Shown: positions 1 through 8,885, counted from the first letter of the stretch. The stretch: DNA of 64,000 nt from Deefgea piscis (GCF_019665785.1 NZ_CP081149.1:1240001-1304000); one strand, 5' to 3'. The notes: generated by a model not told the origin, from the sequence alone. A program made the numbers and translations.

Positions 1-550
1 GGTCTGGCGAGCCAAATAAAGTGGCTTGTCCAGCGCCAGGAACTCGTTTAATTGCATCCATAATATTGATGTTGGTGTAATTATCGAGCTGGGCTGAAGA
101 CATTTTCCCCGATTTATCATAAACAGCAATCACCATTAAAATACTCGATGATTGTTTTTCTACAGAGACTCCATTTTGAGAAACAATGGCTGGTAATTGC
201 GGTAATGCCCGATCTACTCGATTTTGTACTTGAACTTGAGCGATATCCGGGTCTGTTTCTAGATTAAAGTAAGCCGTAATGGTAATGGTGCCGCTCGAAG
301 AGCTGCTTGATTTCATATACAGTAAATTATCAACCCCAATAATTTGTTGCTCGATAGGAGCGGCGACAGTTTGTGCAACAGTTTGTGCATCTGCACCGGG
401 ATAATTGGCGGTGATTTGTATTTGAACTGGAGCAATAACCGGATATTGCTCGACTGGCAGGCTATATAGCGCCAACGCACCCACAATTGAAATGACAATG
501 GAAATGACTGCGGCAAAAATTGGCCGTTCAATAAAAAATCGAGAAAACAT
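1..550 (-). CDS. acrB: RND efflux pump inner-membrane transporter, N-terminal part (cut by window edge)
   Basis: This is the first 183 codons of an AcrB/MexB-type proton-driven multidrug transporter; the rest lies left of the window. The start MFSRFFIERPIFAAVISI is the classic cytoplasmic tail and first membrane helix of the HAE1 family. It is followed by the VEQYPVIAPVQIQI segment of the porter domain and by a Q-rich PGADAQTVAQTVAAPIEQ stretch. It begins 12 bases after the stop of the adaptor gene, so the two form one operon. The protein would form the inner-membrane trimer of a tripartite pump. Substrates cannot be read from this part. The ATG complement is at 548-550. Confidence 0.93.
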   Translation of the reverse strand, partial: MFSRFFIERPIFAAVISIVISIVGALALYSLPVEQYPVIAPVQIQITANYPGADAQTVAQTVAAPIEQQIIGVDNLLYMKSSSSSSGTITITAYFNLETDPDIAQVQVQNRVDRALPQLPAIVSQNGVSVEKQSSSILMVIAVYDKSGKMSSAQLDNYTNINIMDAIKRVPGAGQATLFGSPD

Positions 551-562
551 AGTCGGCCTCGT

Positions 563-1771
563 TTATTTTTTTGCCGCAGAAGGGGCGTCGTTAGTCTGAG
601 TTAGACCAAGGGATTTATTCATTTCTGCTGCACTTAACGGAGTCACTTTGAGTGGTGCTTCTGGGCGCAAGGTGGTCACGCCATCAACGATGACTTGTTC
701 GCCAGCATTTAAACCACTATTGACAAACCAGCCTAATCCTCGCCATTGTCCGGTTGTAACTGGGCGATATTCCGCTTGTGAATTTTTACCGACAACCCAA
801 ACATAATTGGTTCCTGCGCCTTGCTGTACTGCTCGTTGCGGTAACAAAATGGCGTTTGGACGCACTGCACCTTTTAAGACTACATTGACATATTGATTGG
901 GTAATAAGGCGCCATTTGGGTTGTCTACTGAGGCTCTGACCATGAAAGTACCAGTATTACTATTATAAAAAGGCGATGCAAAAGTGAGCTTGCCTCTTTG
1001 CGCATACACTTGATTGTTTCCAAGTAATATTTCTGCTTCATATATTCCGTTTGCAGGTGCACGTAGCAAACCTTTTTTAATCGCTTCTGTTTGGCTTTGG
1101 CGTTGATTCTCGGAAACGCTAAAATTAATCCACATTGGCGAGAGAGTGGCGACGGTGGTCATTTTGCTATTGCTAGCATCGATATAAGTGCCAACTGAAG
1201 GGATTGCCATGCCGCTGATGCCATCAACTGGCGAAGTAATCACGGTGTAGCTTAAATTTAATTCGGCTTGTGTCACATTGGCTTTTGCTTGGCTTACACT
1301 TGCTTTGGCTTGCTGAAAAGTGCCTATGGCGTTATCAAGATCCGCCTGGGAGGCTGCGCCGCGTGGGGTTAATTCGTTATATCGGTTTAAAGTTAGTTGT
1401 GCTGTATTTAGAGCGGCTTGATTATTGGCCAGCTGAGCTCGAGCTGCATCTAATGCCGCTTGAAATGGTCGTTGATCAAGTTTAAATAAAACTTGATTTT
1501 TGCTGACTTTGCCACCCTCGGTATAATTTTTACTATCAAGGTAACCAGAGACTCGAGCGTGAATGTCAACATTTTGCGAGCTTTCGACACGTGCCACAAA
1601 AGGAAAGTCAACCGGTATATCTTGAGGCGCAATCGTGATTGCAGTTACTGTGGTTACTGGGATATTTGGTTTCTCAGATTTGTTGTCACAGCCAGTTAAA
1701 GTAATGAGGGTTGCAATAAAAAAGCTGCTATACCATCTTGCATGAGTGTTGCGCTGAGTCATGCAGTTCAT
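563..1771 (-). CDS. acrA: RND efflux periplasmic adaptor (membrane fusion) lipoprotein
   Basis: The 402-residue protein is an AcrA/MexA-type adaptor linking the inner-membrane pump to an outer-membrane channel. It has a lipoprotein signal with lipobox LTGC (Cys28), a barrel-sandwich start near DIHARVSGYLDSKNYTEGG, a long alpha-hairpin rich in Ala and Gln (about residues 100-170), then lipoyl and beta-barrel segments ending with a membrane-proximal domain (VIVDGVTTLRPEAPLKV). The first ATG is preceded by GGAGAG at good spacing, which supports this start over the in-frame Met4. acrB follows after 12 bases. No outer-membrane channel gene or TetR repressor is visible in the window. The symbol is used by family analogy. 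Confidence 0.93.
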   Translation of the reverse strand: MNCMTQRNTHARWYSSFFIATLITLTGCDNKSEKPNIPVTTVTAITIAPQDIPVDFPFVARVESSQNVDIHARVSGYLDSKNYTEGGKVSKNQVLFKLDQRPFQAALDAARAQLANNQAALNTAQLTLNRYNELTPRGAASQADLDNAIGTFQQAKASVSQAKANVTQAELNLSYTVITSPVDGISGMAIPSVGTYIDASNSKMTTVATLSPMWINFSVSENQRQSQTEAIKKGLLRAPANGIYEAEILLGNNQVYAQRGKLTFASPFYNSNTGTFMVRASVDNPNGALLPNQYVNVVLKGAVRPNAILLPQRAVQQGAGTNYVWVVGKNSQAEYRPVTTGQWRGLGWFVNSGLNAGEQVIVDGVTTLRPEAPLKVTPLSAAEMNKSLGLTQTNDAPSAAKK

Positions 1772-1872
1772 ATTTCTCTCCGATATATATTGAGTGAAGC
1801 AGCTTTAATTAGACTGTTTATTGCACTCTTATCAAAACTTTAAAATTTCTCTGTATTACTAAATTGTTAGAC

Positions 1873-1897
1873 ATGACCTCTTTTTAAAAGAGGTCAT
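1873..1897 (-). terminator. Inverted repeat after glsA, possible terminator
   Basis: ATGACCTCTTTT and its complement AAAAGAGGTCAT form 12-base arms around one base. It lies 20 bases beyond the glsA stop and about 100 bases before the acrA start. No U-run follows on the minus strand, so it may be a processing or weak termination hairpin separating the acid-resistance group from the efflux operon. Confidence 0.4.
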
Positions 1898-1917
1898 TGC
1901 CTTTTTATTATTTGAAT

Positions 1918-2856
1918 TTAATTGACGGCATATAGGTTTAAACCTAATTCTTTTGCAATGTAAGCAACCATTAACTGACCACGAACACTATTGCCAATTG
2001 GATCAAGGGGAGGGGAGAATCCGGCGATGGCTAATTGCCCAGGAGCAACGGCTAAAATACCGCCGCCGACGCCACTTTTTCCGGGCAATCCAACGGTATA
2101 GGCCCAATCTCCAGAACTATCGTAAAGGCCTTCCATTGTCATTTCGGCTAAAATACGAGGAACATTTTCAGTTTTGAGTACCCTTTGATTATTTAAAGGG
2201 TTGATACCGCCTGCCGCCAATGTAGCGCCCATCACTGCCAAATCTTTCGCTGAGATTAAAGTCGAGCATTGTCGTGTGTAGACATCGCAGGCTTCCATTG
2301 GGTCTGAATACATGGCACCCGCCGAATAAAGCAGCCAAGCAATCGCGCGATTATGGAAGTTAGTCGTTTGTTCTGAACGATTAATTTCTTCGCTAAGTGC
2401 GATCTGCCGTCCTGCTAGTTGGCTTTGCATCCCCAAAATACGAGACCAACGCTCTTCAGGGTTACTTGCTTTGATCAAACTCACTGTCGCCATCGCACCA
2501 GCATTCACCAGTGGTGAAAGTGGTTTTCCACCATGTAACTCAAGCGCCATTATGGAGTTGAAAGGTAGACCTGTTGGATCTGCGCCAATTTTGTTATGTA
2601 CTTCCTCAGCACCAACGTCTTCAAGTGCGAGTGCCAATGAAAATACTTTGGAGATCGACTCTAAAGCAAATTCATAATTTGAATCGCCGCATTCAAAAAC
2701 CTTGCCATCTTTGGTAACAACCGTCACACCCGCTAGCGAAGAAGGTACTGATGCGAGGTAGGGAATGTAACTCGCATTTTCACCTCCCGCTGCTTGTGAA
2801 AATTTATCGTAAGCCTCTTTAACTACTGCGGCTATTTTTGCGTGATCCAAGCTCAT
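1918..2856 (-). CDS. glsA: Glutaminase (serine-dependent, GlsA family)
   Basis: Hydrolyses L-glutamine to L-glutamate and ammonia in the cytoplasm. The 312 residues match the usual length of bacterial glutaminase A. The catalytic Ser-x-x-Lys pair is visible as ESISKVF (Ser67, Lys70), and further family blocks include GDSNYEFALESISK, NPLVNAGA-like PLVNAGAMATVSLI and the glycine-rich GLPGKSGVGGGILAV. The ATG overlaps the stop of the gadC reading frame as ATGA, implying translational coupling. Next to gadB and gadC it would supply glutamate and ammonia for acid resistance, as known for the E. coli glutamine-dependent system. That role is inferred from context. Confidence 0.95.
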   Translation of the reverse strand: MSLDHAKIAAVVKEAYDKFSQAAGGENASYIPYLASVPSSLAGVTVVTKDGKVFECGDSNYEFALESISKVFSLALALEDVGAEEVHNKIGADPTGLPFNSIMALELHGGKPLSPLVNAGAMATVSLIKASNPEERWSRILGMQSQLAGRQIALSEEINRSEQTTNFHNRAIAWLLYSAGAMYSDPMEACDVYTRQCSTLISAKDLAVMGATLAAGGINPLNNQRVLKTENVPRILAEMTMEGLYDSSGDWAYTVGLPGKSGVGGGILAVAPGQLAIAGFSPPLDPIGNSVRGQLMVAYIAKELGLNLYAVN

Positions 2857-4396
2857 TGTGCCACTCCTTTATTTTCGTCTAAGACAACAACTTTGGTTTG
2901 AACTTCACTTGGATTACGGCCTTCTAATTCCCAACCAAATGCTTCAAAGTCACTCGCACCTTCGGTTGTTTTCCAATGTGGTTTACGGTTGGCATAAATT
3001 AACAGTGGTATTGCGACAAAAATGACATTGCCAGCGATCAGAATACCGATATAGGTACTTGGGCTACCTACTGAAATTTGTGATGGTGGTACGAATGACA
3101 AAATAAATGCGACCATTGCGCCCACTAAACCAGCGCCGGCAAAAATCCACATACCAGCACTGCCAAATGGCACAACATATGGACGTTTGGTGATTGGTTC
3201 GGTGTGGCGTAGATGGATTGCGGCAGCAAACATTAAGAAATACATAATCAAGTAAAGGGTTACAGTTAATTGGCTTAAGATTTGATACGCAGCTTGTACC
3301 GATGGCAAAATGACAAACATAACGGCCAAGAAAGTAACGACTAAGCCTTGGCAGATCAAAAGATTTGATGCCACGCCATTTTTATTGAGCTTTTGGAAAA
3401 ATGGAGGTAAATAACCAGCACGGCCAACAACAGCAATGGCAGCTGATGGACCTGACACCCAAACAGTTACGCCGCCGATAACACCGGCAAATAGTGCCAA
3501 CGCAACAATAGAACCTGCCCATGGGATGCCATAAAAGTGGAAAAAGTCGTTGTAAGCAACTAGCAGACTTTGCGTCAAATTAATTTCACTTTGTGGTACG
3601 ACGAGGCCAATGGCTAGTGTTCCGAGCACAAAAATAGCCACAGTCGCTAATGATGAAATTAAAATCGCTAATGGGTAGTTTCGACTTGGGTTATCAATTT
3701 CTTTAACGTGGATGGCATTCATTTCCATACCAGCATAAAAAAGAAAAATACCCGCAGCTAAAACCAAATTATCAAATTTAGAAAAATCTGGAATCAGCTT
3801 GTCCCAACCTAATTCAATATGAATTGGGCGGCCTTCAATTAAGTAAATGGCACCCAATAAAATCAAAATTGCCGCAGGAATGATGGTACCGATCAGCCCC
3901 CCCATTTGCTAATGGCTGAGGATGATTTTATGCCACGTAACGTGACTAATGTTGCGCCCCAATAAACAACCAAAACGGCAATGATGGTGTAAACCATATT
4001 CGCAGATAGGGCCACATCCCATTTCTGATTCGGCCCAACAAAAGCGAGTGAGACCCAAGCAAAGGTAAGGACGGTTGGGAACCAAATCGTTGATTCAACC
4101 CATAATAAAAAGATAGCAACAAAGCCCCAGCGAGGGCCGAATGCTTCGCCTACCCAGCGAAAAACACCGCCTTTTTGTGGCCAAGCAGTTGCTAATTCTG
4201 CTGCAACAATTGAAACTGGGATCAAAAAGAAAACTGCAGCAAAGATGTAATAAAAAATCGAAGTTAATCCATACTCTGCTTCAGCTGGAAGTCCGCGAAG
4301 ACTCACAACCGCCGTGATGTTCATAATTGCTAGTGTCATTACACCAAGCGTGGCTTTACGTAAGGTGCTACTTTTAGCAGGAGCTGCGGTAGTCAT
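2853..4396 (-). pseudogene. gadC: Glutamate:GABA antiporter of the APC family, split by a frameshift
   Basis: Two adjacent minus-strand frames together make one amino-acid antiporter. The N-terminal frame (4396 to 3893) starts after a good GGAGAAACCT ribosome site and ends in SKWGG followed by a stop. The C-terminal frame (from 3905 to 2853) continues with GGLIGTIIPAAIL. Aligned to the remembered E. coli GadC segment KVGFFAGILLPAFIL, the join is exact if one extra G is present in the G7 run at 3897-3903. The joined protein would be about 510 residues with roughly 12 membrane helices. It may be a sequencing error, a true mutation, phase variation, or a -1 recoding site. The 3' end overlaps the glsA start by ATGA. 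Confidence 0.85.
3897..3903 (-). other. Poly-G tract at the gadC frame break
   Basis: Seven consecutive C on the plus strand (seven G in the gadC mRNA) lie exactly where the two frames meet. Read in the upstream frame, the sequence TGG GGG GGC TGA contains G GGG GGC, which fits the X XXY YYZ form of a -1 slippery heptamer placed directly before the stop. Eight or five G would restore one open frame. Confidence 0.8.
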
Positions 4397-4465
4397 AGGT
4401 TTCTCCAATTATTGTTTCTATTTGAACTTAGAAAGCAAAATTTTTTTTGAATTACATTTGAAAAT

Positions 4466-5746
4466 TTAAAACATCAGTGTTGAACGTAATGAAAGTGTCC
4501 AAGCACTATTTCTAGTAGGGTCCGCACCAGGGTTATGAACATATTGCACATCGGGTGTAATGAGTAAACCCTTCGCAATAGTCCAATTCCAATACAATTC
4601 AATTAATTTTTCATTTCGTAATTGATTTTGGTTTGATGTATTTTTTGCTGGATCGCTATAGCCAAACGCTAGTCCTATTTGATCAGTAGGGCTGCGTTGA
4701 AGTGGATTGTTGAGTGCAGCACCTAATGCATAAGAGCTTTTGATCGCTGTGGTATAGCCAGTAGCCCGATTCGCCCTGCCAAATATCGCCCATGAATCAT
4801 TTAAGTTTTGCACCGCATTAAATGACCAACCATGACTCTTGGGTGATTGCAATTGAACGCTAGGCACTTGGTAATAAGTCATTGAGTATTGAGCGGAGCC
4901 AAGGCCTTCAAATTTCGGAGTCCATTGAGCATAGGCAAACCATGAATAGCCCCCATCCCCAAAGTGCTTGGTTGATAATGTAGATCCGCTGATGTTGTCC
5001 GCACTTTGAAAGCCAGTTGCAAATTGTAGGCTCTTGCTTGGATTAATTTGTAGATATGCGCCCAAACCAGCAACGGCATAGGTTGATGTGCCGTTTTGAC
5101 TTAAAATATCATTATTAAAGTTTTGCTGTTGGTTCCCTAAATACTGATTGCCATCAAAATTAGCAAAGGAATATTGCCCTACAGAAATCAAGGCTTGATT
5201 GCTAGGTAATGCTTGAGTGTAAGTCAATTGGGAAAATGTATTTTGTCGTCTACCAAAATCGTTATTGGGCGTTACTAATCCTAAATTGTTTTGGATGTCT
5301 GCACCATTTTGATTCGTGCTGTATCGAACCCAAGTGTAGGCAAATTGTAATGAGCCCGTACCAATAGAATCGTTTTGAAATAACGTCCAATCTAGAGATG
5401 GGGTAGCTAGCCATTGTCCTGCAGGACTGCCACCATTTGGGCGCCCCCATTGCTGTAAATAGCTTAGATCCATTGACCATGATATACCGTCGTCTTTTGC
5501 CGTTTTTATTTTAAATGCTGAATACTCGCCATAGAAATCACTTGCATCCTTATATAAATAATGCCTTGCTGTTGCACGATTAATATTATCTTGGATGCGA
5601 CTAATTTTTTGCACTTCGCTAACATCTGAAGACTCGTTGCTTAACGCATCATTTTGAGCCGATGCAATTTGAGCCGCACTAATTAAAGCAATTCCACCAA
5701 TTCCACTCGCAATTTTAATGGCATAATGATTACGATATGTTCGCAT
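4466..5746 (-). CDS. Outer-membrane porin, OprB-like
   Basis: The 426-residue protein has a signal peptide (cleavage probably after ISAAQIASA), then alternating aromatic and polar stretches typical of an outer-membrane beta-barrel, and ends in phenylalanine (SLRSTLMF), the usual barrel C-terminus. The C-terminal block LLITPDVQYVHNPGADP resembles carbohydrate-selective OprB porins. An AGGGGA ribosome site precedes the ATG. It sits between gadB and gadC on the same strand, so it may let glutamate, glutamine or GABA cross the outer membrane. This substrate is inference only, as the family is usually linked to sugars. Confidence 0.82.
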   Translation of the reverse strand: MRTYRNHYAIKIASGIGGIALISAAQIASAQNDALSNESSDVSEVQKISRIQDNINRATARHYLYKDASDFYGEYSAFKIKTAKDDGISWSMDLSYLQQWGRPNGGSPAGQWLATPSLDWTLFQNDSIGTGSLQFAYTWVRYSTNQNGADIQNNLGLVTPNNDFGRRQNTFSQLTYTQALPSNQALISVGQYSFANFDGNQYLGNQQQNFNNDILSQNGTSTYAVAGLGAYLQINPSKSLQFATGFQSADNISGSTLSTKHFGDGGYSWFAYAQWTPKFEGLGSAQYSMTYYQVPSVQLQSPKSHGWSFNAVQNLNDSWAIFGRANRATGYTTAIKSSYALGAALNNPLQRSPTDQIGLAFGYSDPAKNTSNQNQLRNEKLIELYWNWTIAKGLLITPDVQYVHNPGADPTRNSAWTLSLRSTLMF

Positions 5747-5805
5747 AATCTTCCCCTAATTGATAAGGATGCTGCAAAATCAATCGGCTAGATTTCAAAG
5801 TAATT

Positions 5806-5853
5806 CATCAGCAGTGCCAAGATGAATAAATTCATACTTAACAACTGCTGATG
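5806..5853 (-). other. Long hairpin between gadB and the porin gene
   Basis: CATCAGCAGT at 5806-5815 pairs with ACTGCTGATG at 5844-5853 (ten bases) around a 28-base loop that holds a further small inverted repeat (TGAAT/ATTCA). It lies about 25 bases beyond the gadB stop. With no U-run it may be a processing or partial termination element that sets the ratio of gadB to porin mRNA. Confidence 0.45.
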
Positions 5854-5876
5854 GTTCTTTAAATCATAATTTTCAT

Positions 5877-7271
5877 TTAATGTTTAAAACCACTTGCTTC
5901 TTCTTCTGATAGCGGCACGGTAACAGGATGTTTGCTTAGATGCGCAACGGCTTCTTTATAATCTTTCAGCAATAAGCTAGCGAGATCACGGCTAAAACCA
6001 TGACGAACTAAAATGCGTTGTACTGGGATGTTTTCTAAATGAGCCGGCAAGGTATAAGCGGGTACTAACCAGCCGCGCATGCGCAGACGATCTGCGAGAT
6101 CAAATAAACTAAAGCCATGATCAACACCATCTTTAAGTTTCCAAGTGAGCGCTGGAATCCCTTTTTTTGGGTCGCCGTTATAAATGATTTCAAATGGCCC
6201 CATTTTGCTAATTTCATCGGATAAGAACATTGCCGTGTCATAGCAAGCTTGGTGAATTTTGCGGTAGCCTTCTTTACCAAGACGCAATAACGTATAGTAT
6301 TGCGCAACAATTTGTCCGCCTGGACGAGAGAAATTCAAGGCAAATGTTGGCATTTGGCCGCCAAGATAATTCACATTGAAAATCAAATCTTGGGGTAAAT
6401 CGGTTTTGTCGCGCCAAACAACCCAACCTACACCGAGTGGTGCTAAACCAAATTTATGGCCAGATGCATTAATTGATTTCACTCGTGGTAAACGGAAATC
6501 CCAAACGAGCTCTGGATAAGTAAATGGGGCAAGGAAACCACCACTAGCACCGTCAATGTGCATTGAGATATTCAGGCCCTTATCTTTTTGTAACTGATCT
6601 AAAGCATCGCTGATTTCTTTTACAGGCTCATATTGGCCGGTAAAGGTAATTCCCAGTGTGGGAACCACACCGATGGTATTTTCATCACAACGCTTAAGTA
6701 CTTCTGCCGCATTCATCACAATACGGCCGTTATCCATTGGGATTTCACGGATTTCAATGTCCCAGTAGCGAACAAATTTATGCCAACAAATTTGTACTGG
6801 ACCAGTGATTAAATTAGGTTTGTCATAAGGTTTGCCTGCCGCTTTTTGTCTAGCACGCCATTGCCATAAAAGTGCTAGTCCACCAAGCATCGCCGCTTCG
6901 CTGGAGCCGGTTGTTGAGGTGCCCAGGGTATTGCTGGCATCGGGAGAGTTCCATAGATCCGCGATCATATGAACACAGCGAGCCTCTATTTCTGCGGTTT
7001 GTGGATATTCGTCTTTATCGATCATATTCTTATCGATCGTCATATCCATGATTTGATGGACTTCAGGCTCTGCCCATGTTTGGCAGAATGTAGCTAAATT
7101 TTGTCGTGAATTGCCATCAAGCATTAACTCATCGGTAACTACTTGAAGTACATGGCGAGCTTCGTGCTCTTGTGCGGGCATTTTATATTTTGGTAAAGCA
7201 ATCGATAAATCGTTAGAGGCAAATACCTCATCAAGTAAATCGCCTCGTACTGCGTTTTTTTCATGTAGCAT
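5877..7271 (-). CDS. gadB: Glutamate decarboxylase
   Basis: PLP-dependent decarboxylase converting glutamate to GABA and CO2 with uptake of one cytoplasmic proton. At 464 residues it matches E. coli GadB (466). The PLP lysine is Lys273 in [19 protein letters not shown], and upstream blocks [16 protein letters not shown] and [13 protein letters not shown] carry the expected cofactor contacts. The protein ends in SGFKH. This terminal His matches the E. coli GadB C-terminal His465 that blocks the active site at neutral pH, so pH control of activity is probably retained. An AGAGGA site precedes the ATG. It is first in the order gadB - porin - gadC - glsA. Confidence 0.97.
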   Translation of the reverse strand: MLHEKNAVRGDLLDEVFASNDLSIALPKYKMPAQEHEARHVLQVVTDELMLDGNSRQNLATFCQTWAEPEVHQIMDMTIDKNMIDKDEYPQTAEIEARCVHMIADLWNSPDASNTLGTSTTGSSEAAMLGGLALLWQWRARQKAAGKPYDKPNLITGPVQICWHKFVRYWDIEIREIPMDNGRIVMNAAEVLKRCDENTIGVVPTLGITFTGQYEPVKEISDALDQLQKDKGLNISMHIDGASGGFLAPFTYPELVWDFRLPRVKSINASGHKFGLAPLGVGWVVWRDKTDLPQDLIFNVNYLGGQMPTFALNFSRPGGQIVAQYYTLLRLGKEGYRKIHQACYDTAMFLSDEISKMGPFEIIYNGDPKKGIPALTWKLKDGVDHGFSLFDLADRLRMRGWLVPAYTLPAHLENIPVQRILVRHGFSRDLASLLLKDYKEAVAHLSKHPVTVPLSEEEASGFKH

Positions 7272-7368
7272 TTTTTATCCTCTAGGTGATGAGTCGTAGC
7301 TTATGGCTAGCTAACTGTCAGTTAAAATGGATTTAGCGCTTATTTATAGATCAGAAATTCAAGTCTGT

Positions 7369-7437
7369 ATTCAATTCTACGTAGTGGAATTGAATGCTTA
7401 CATGGTTATTTTTGATGCTTTCATTGTACGTAGAATT
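7369..7437. promoter_or_regulatory. Interleaved inverted repeats upstream of gadB, candidate operator
   Basis: ATTCAATTC at 7369-7377 faces GAATTGAAT at 7387-7395 across TACGTAGTG. AATTCTACGTA at 7373-7383 also faces TACGTAGAATT at 7427-7437, an 11-base inverted repeat sharing the first arm. The group lies 98-166 bases upstream of the gadB start. Shared half-sites of this sort suggest binding of a dimeric regulator or alternative hairpins. No regulator gene is nearby to assign. Confidence 0.4.
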
Positions 7438-7509
7438 AAAAATTTTATATGTAAGTGGTATTGGTTATTTATTTTTCACTCAGTCAGTGGATGTGGTGGT
7501 TATTTTTTT

Positions 7510-7558
7510 GGGTATATCTATGTAAACATTGTTTTTAAAGGGTTTTGTATTGATACCC
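7510..7558. repeat. 49-bp GGTAT/ATACC element, copy 1
   Basis: GGGTATAT at the left end and TGATACCC at the right end, with 33 bases between the eight-base ends. The interior begins CTATGTAAAC; the TGTAA followed by a C two bases later recurs in copies at 8728 and 44968. Lies in the gadB-phzF gap. Confidence 0.8.
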
Positions 7559-7841
7559 TAAATAAATGACGATTAACTGCTTGTTGTTTTATTCAGAAAA
7601 AAATGGATATTTAGTAAGAAGCGCAGTGGTTGTGCTGGTGGTCGGTATAAGGGTGGGGTGTGTTTTTTTATTTTAAAAACAATTGCTTGATGTATCTTTT
7701 TTGGGTTTTTGGGAGTGATGAGACTGGGGTTGGTATTTTTTACATTGCGCTTATTTGTTTGTTTTTGTTTTGTAAGTTTTGGTGTATTTTTGTCAGCTTT
7801 GTGAGTGGTGGGTGTTGATTCAGCGAGTGCATCACGCTTTT

Positions 7842-7871
7842 TTGCGCTCAGCGAGGCCGGTCTGAGCGCAA
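7842..7871 (-). terminator. Hairpin after phzF-like gene
   Basis: TTGCGCTCAG (7842-7851) and CTGAGCGCAA (7862-7871) are perfect ten-base arms around a ten-base GC-rich loop, 20 bases beyond the phzF stop. There is no U-run on either strand. Together with the C-rich, G-poor RNA that would follow, this suits Rho-assisted termination or 3'-end protection. Confidence 0.5.
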
Positions 7872-7891
7872 TTGGGGAGAGCTAGGGCGAG

Positions 7892-8716
7892 TTAAATCCA
7901 AAACTCACCTTGGCCGATCGGGCTTACTTTGCCACTGACTTTAATCGTGGTATCTACATCCAGTTGCAAGCGCGCAATACGCTGGATACCGTGGCCTTGT
8001 TCCATGACAAGGCTAAATGGCGTTGGTTTATGTTGTGCGAGCAAATAGCCACCTAAGTTGGCGCAGGCTGAGCCGGTGCCAAAATCTTCAGCAGATACGC
8101 CATTTTGATTCCAAAAATAACGCGCGATGACTGTTTCTCCATCGTAAGCCCAGACCAATGCACCCGCACGTCCTACTAAATTGATAGCCACTTGCATGAA
8201 CTGTTCCGAGTTAGGTTGGCAAGCGGCGACGCTGTCAGCGCAATCTAATTGGATAATCAATTGTTCTGTGCCGCAATTAACAAATTGCGGCTGTTCAACA
8301 ATATGACTACAGCTAATACCAAGGGCACTAGCAAGTTCAGCCCGCTCGGGGCCATCGCGATAGCTGGGTGGGTTGGCGGTGAGTGTGACTTGATGGCCGT
8401 CGATTTGCACGGGGATTAATCCGGCTTTCATTTGCAGCGTGAGTTGTGGACGGCCTTGAGCGATCACAAAGGCAGTGCCAAGCGTGGGGTGGCCCGCAAA
8501 TGGCATTTCATAACTGGGCGTAAAAATACGCACCGCAGCGTCAGCTTGATCACTCGGTGTGACAAAGGTGATTTCAGAAAGGTTCATTTGCTGGCCTAGC
8601 GCGGCCATTTCTGCTGCTGTGATATCGCTCGCGTTGGGGAAAACCGCTAGCGGGTTACCCGAAAACAAGTGTTCGGTCGTAAAAACATTGACGAGCTGAT
8701 ATTGTATCTTTTTCAT
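7892..8716 (-). CDS. PhzF family isomerase-like protein
   Basis: 274 residues of the PhzF/YddE diaminopimelate-epimerase fold. The N-terminal half has the NLSEITFV motif with the presumed catalytic Glu48, and the FAGHPTLGTAFVIAQ glycine-rich block that follows is characteristic. The second half has EDFGTGSACANLGGYLLA, which mirrors the family's second-half glycine-rich loop. PhzF itself isomerises a phenazine precursor, but no other phenazine gene is present, and most members of this family have unknown substrates. So the role is an isomerase or epimerase of unknown substrate. An AGGAAAAAG site precedes the ATG; a copy of the 49-bp repeat ends 12 bases upstream of the start. Confidence 0.9.
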   Translation of the reverse strand: MKKIQYQLVNVFTTEHLFSGNPLAVFPNASDITAAEMAALGQQMNLSEITFVTPSDQADAAVRIFTPSYEMPFAGHPTLGTAFVIAQGRPQLTLQMKAGLIPVQIDGHQVTLTANPPSYRDGPERAELASALGISCSHIVEQPQFVNCGTEQLIIQLDCADSVAACQPNSEQFMQVAINLVGRAGALVWAYDGETVIARYFWNQNGVSAEDFGTGSACANLGGYLLAQHKPTPFSLVMEQGHGIQRIARLQLDVDTTIKVSGKVSPIGQGEFWI

Positions 8717-8727
8717 TCTTTTTCCTA

Positions 8728-8776
8728 AGGTATATTCTTGTAATCAATTAAATAAATAGCCTGCATAGCTATACCT
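8728..8776. repeat. 49-bp GGTAT/ATACC element, copy 2
   Basis: Left end AGGTATAT, right end CTATACCT, exact 42-base offset between GGTAT and ATACC. Interior starts TCTTGTAATC, sharing TGTAA and the following C with copies 1 and 6. It lies 12 bases upstream of the phzF-like start codon, in the divergent phzF/pcnB promoter region. Confidence 0.8.
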
Positions 8777-8885
8777 ACAAAATTTAAGTTTTTTTTAGAT
8801 TGATCAATGAGTGTGATTAGTCCACTTTTTTTCTGGAATCATCACGCAGCGTATAAATCATCCACTGTATGCAGCTCTGCGCTTG

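Larger units (their letters stand above)
7272..7891. other. 620-base AT-rich intergenic region upstream of gadB
   Basis: No convincing gene was found here; an 80-codon plus-strand frame at 7327-7569 lacks a ribosome site and family features. The region holds interleaved inverted repeats near gadB (7369-7437), one copy of the 49-bp repeat (7510-7558), and a stretch at about 7610-7830 strikingly rich in G and T and poor in C on the plus strand. RNA running leftward out of phzF would therefore be C-rich and G-poor, the composition favoured by Rho. Confidence 0.6.

Noticed and set aside
7327..7569. 80-codon plus-strand frame in the gadB-phzF gap
   Set aside because: No ribosome site or family resemblance, strongly AT-driven composition, and it overlaps a 49-bp repeat copy.
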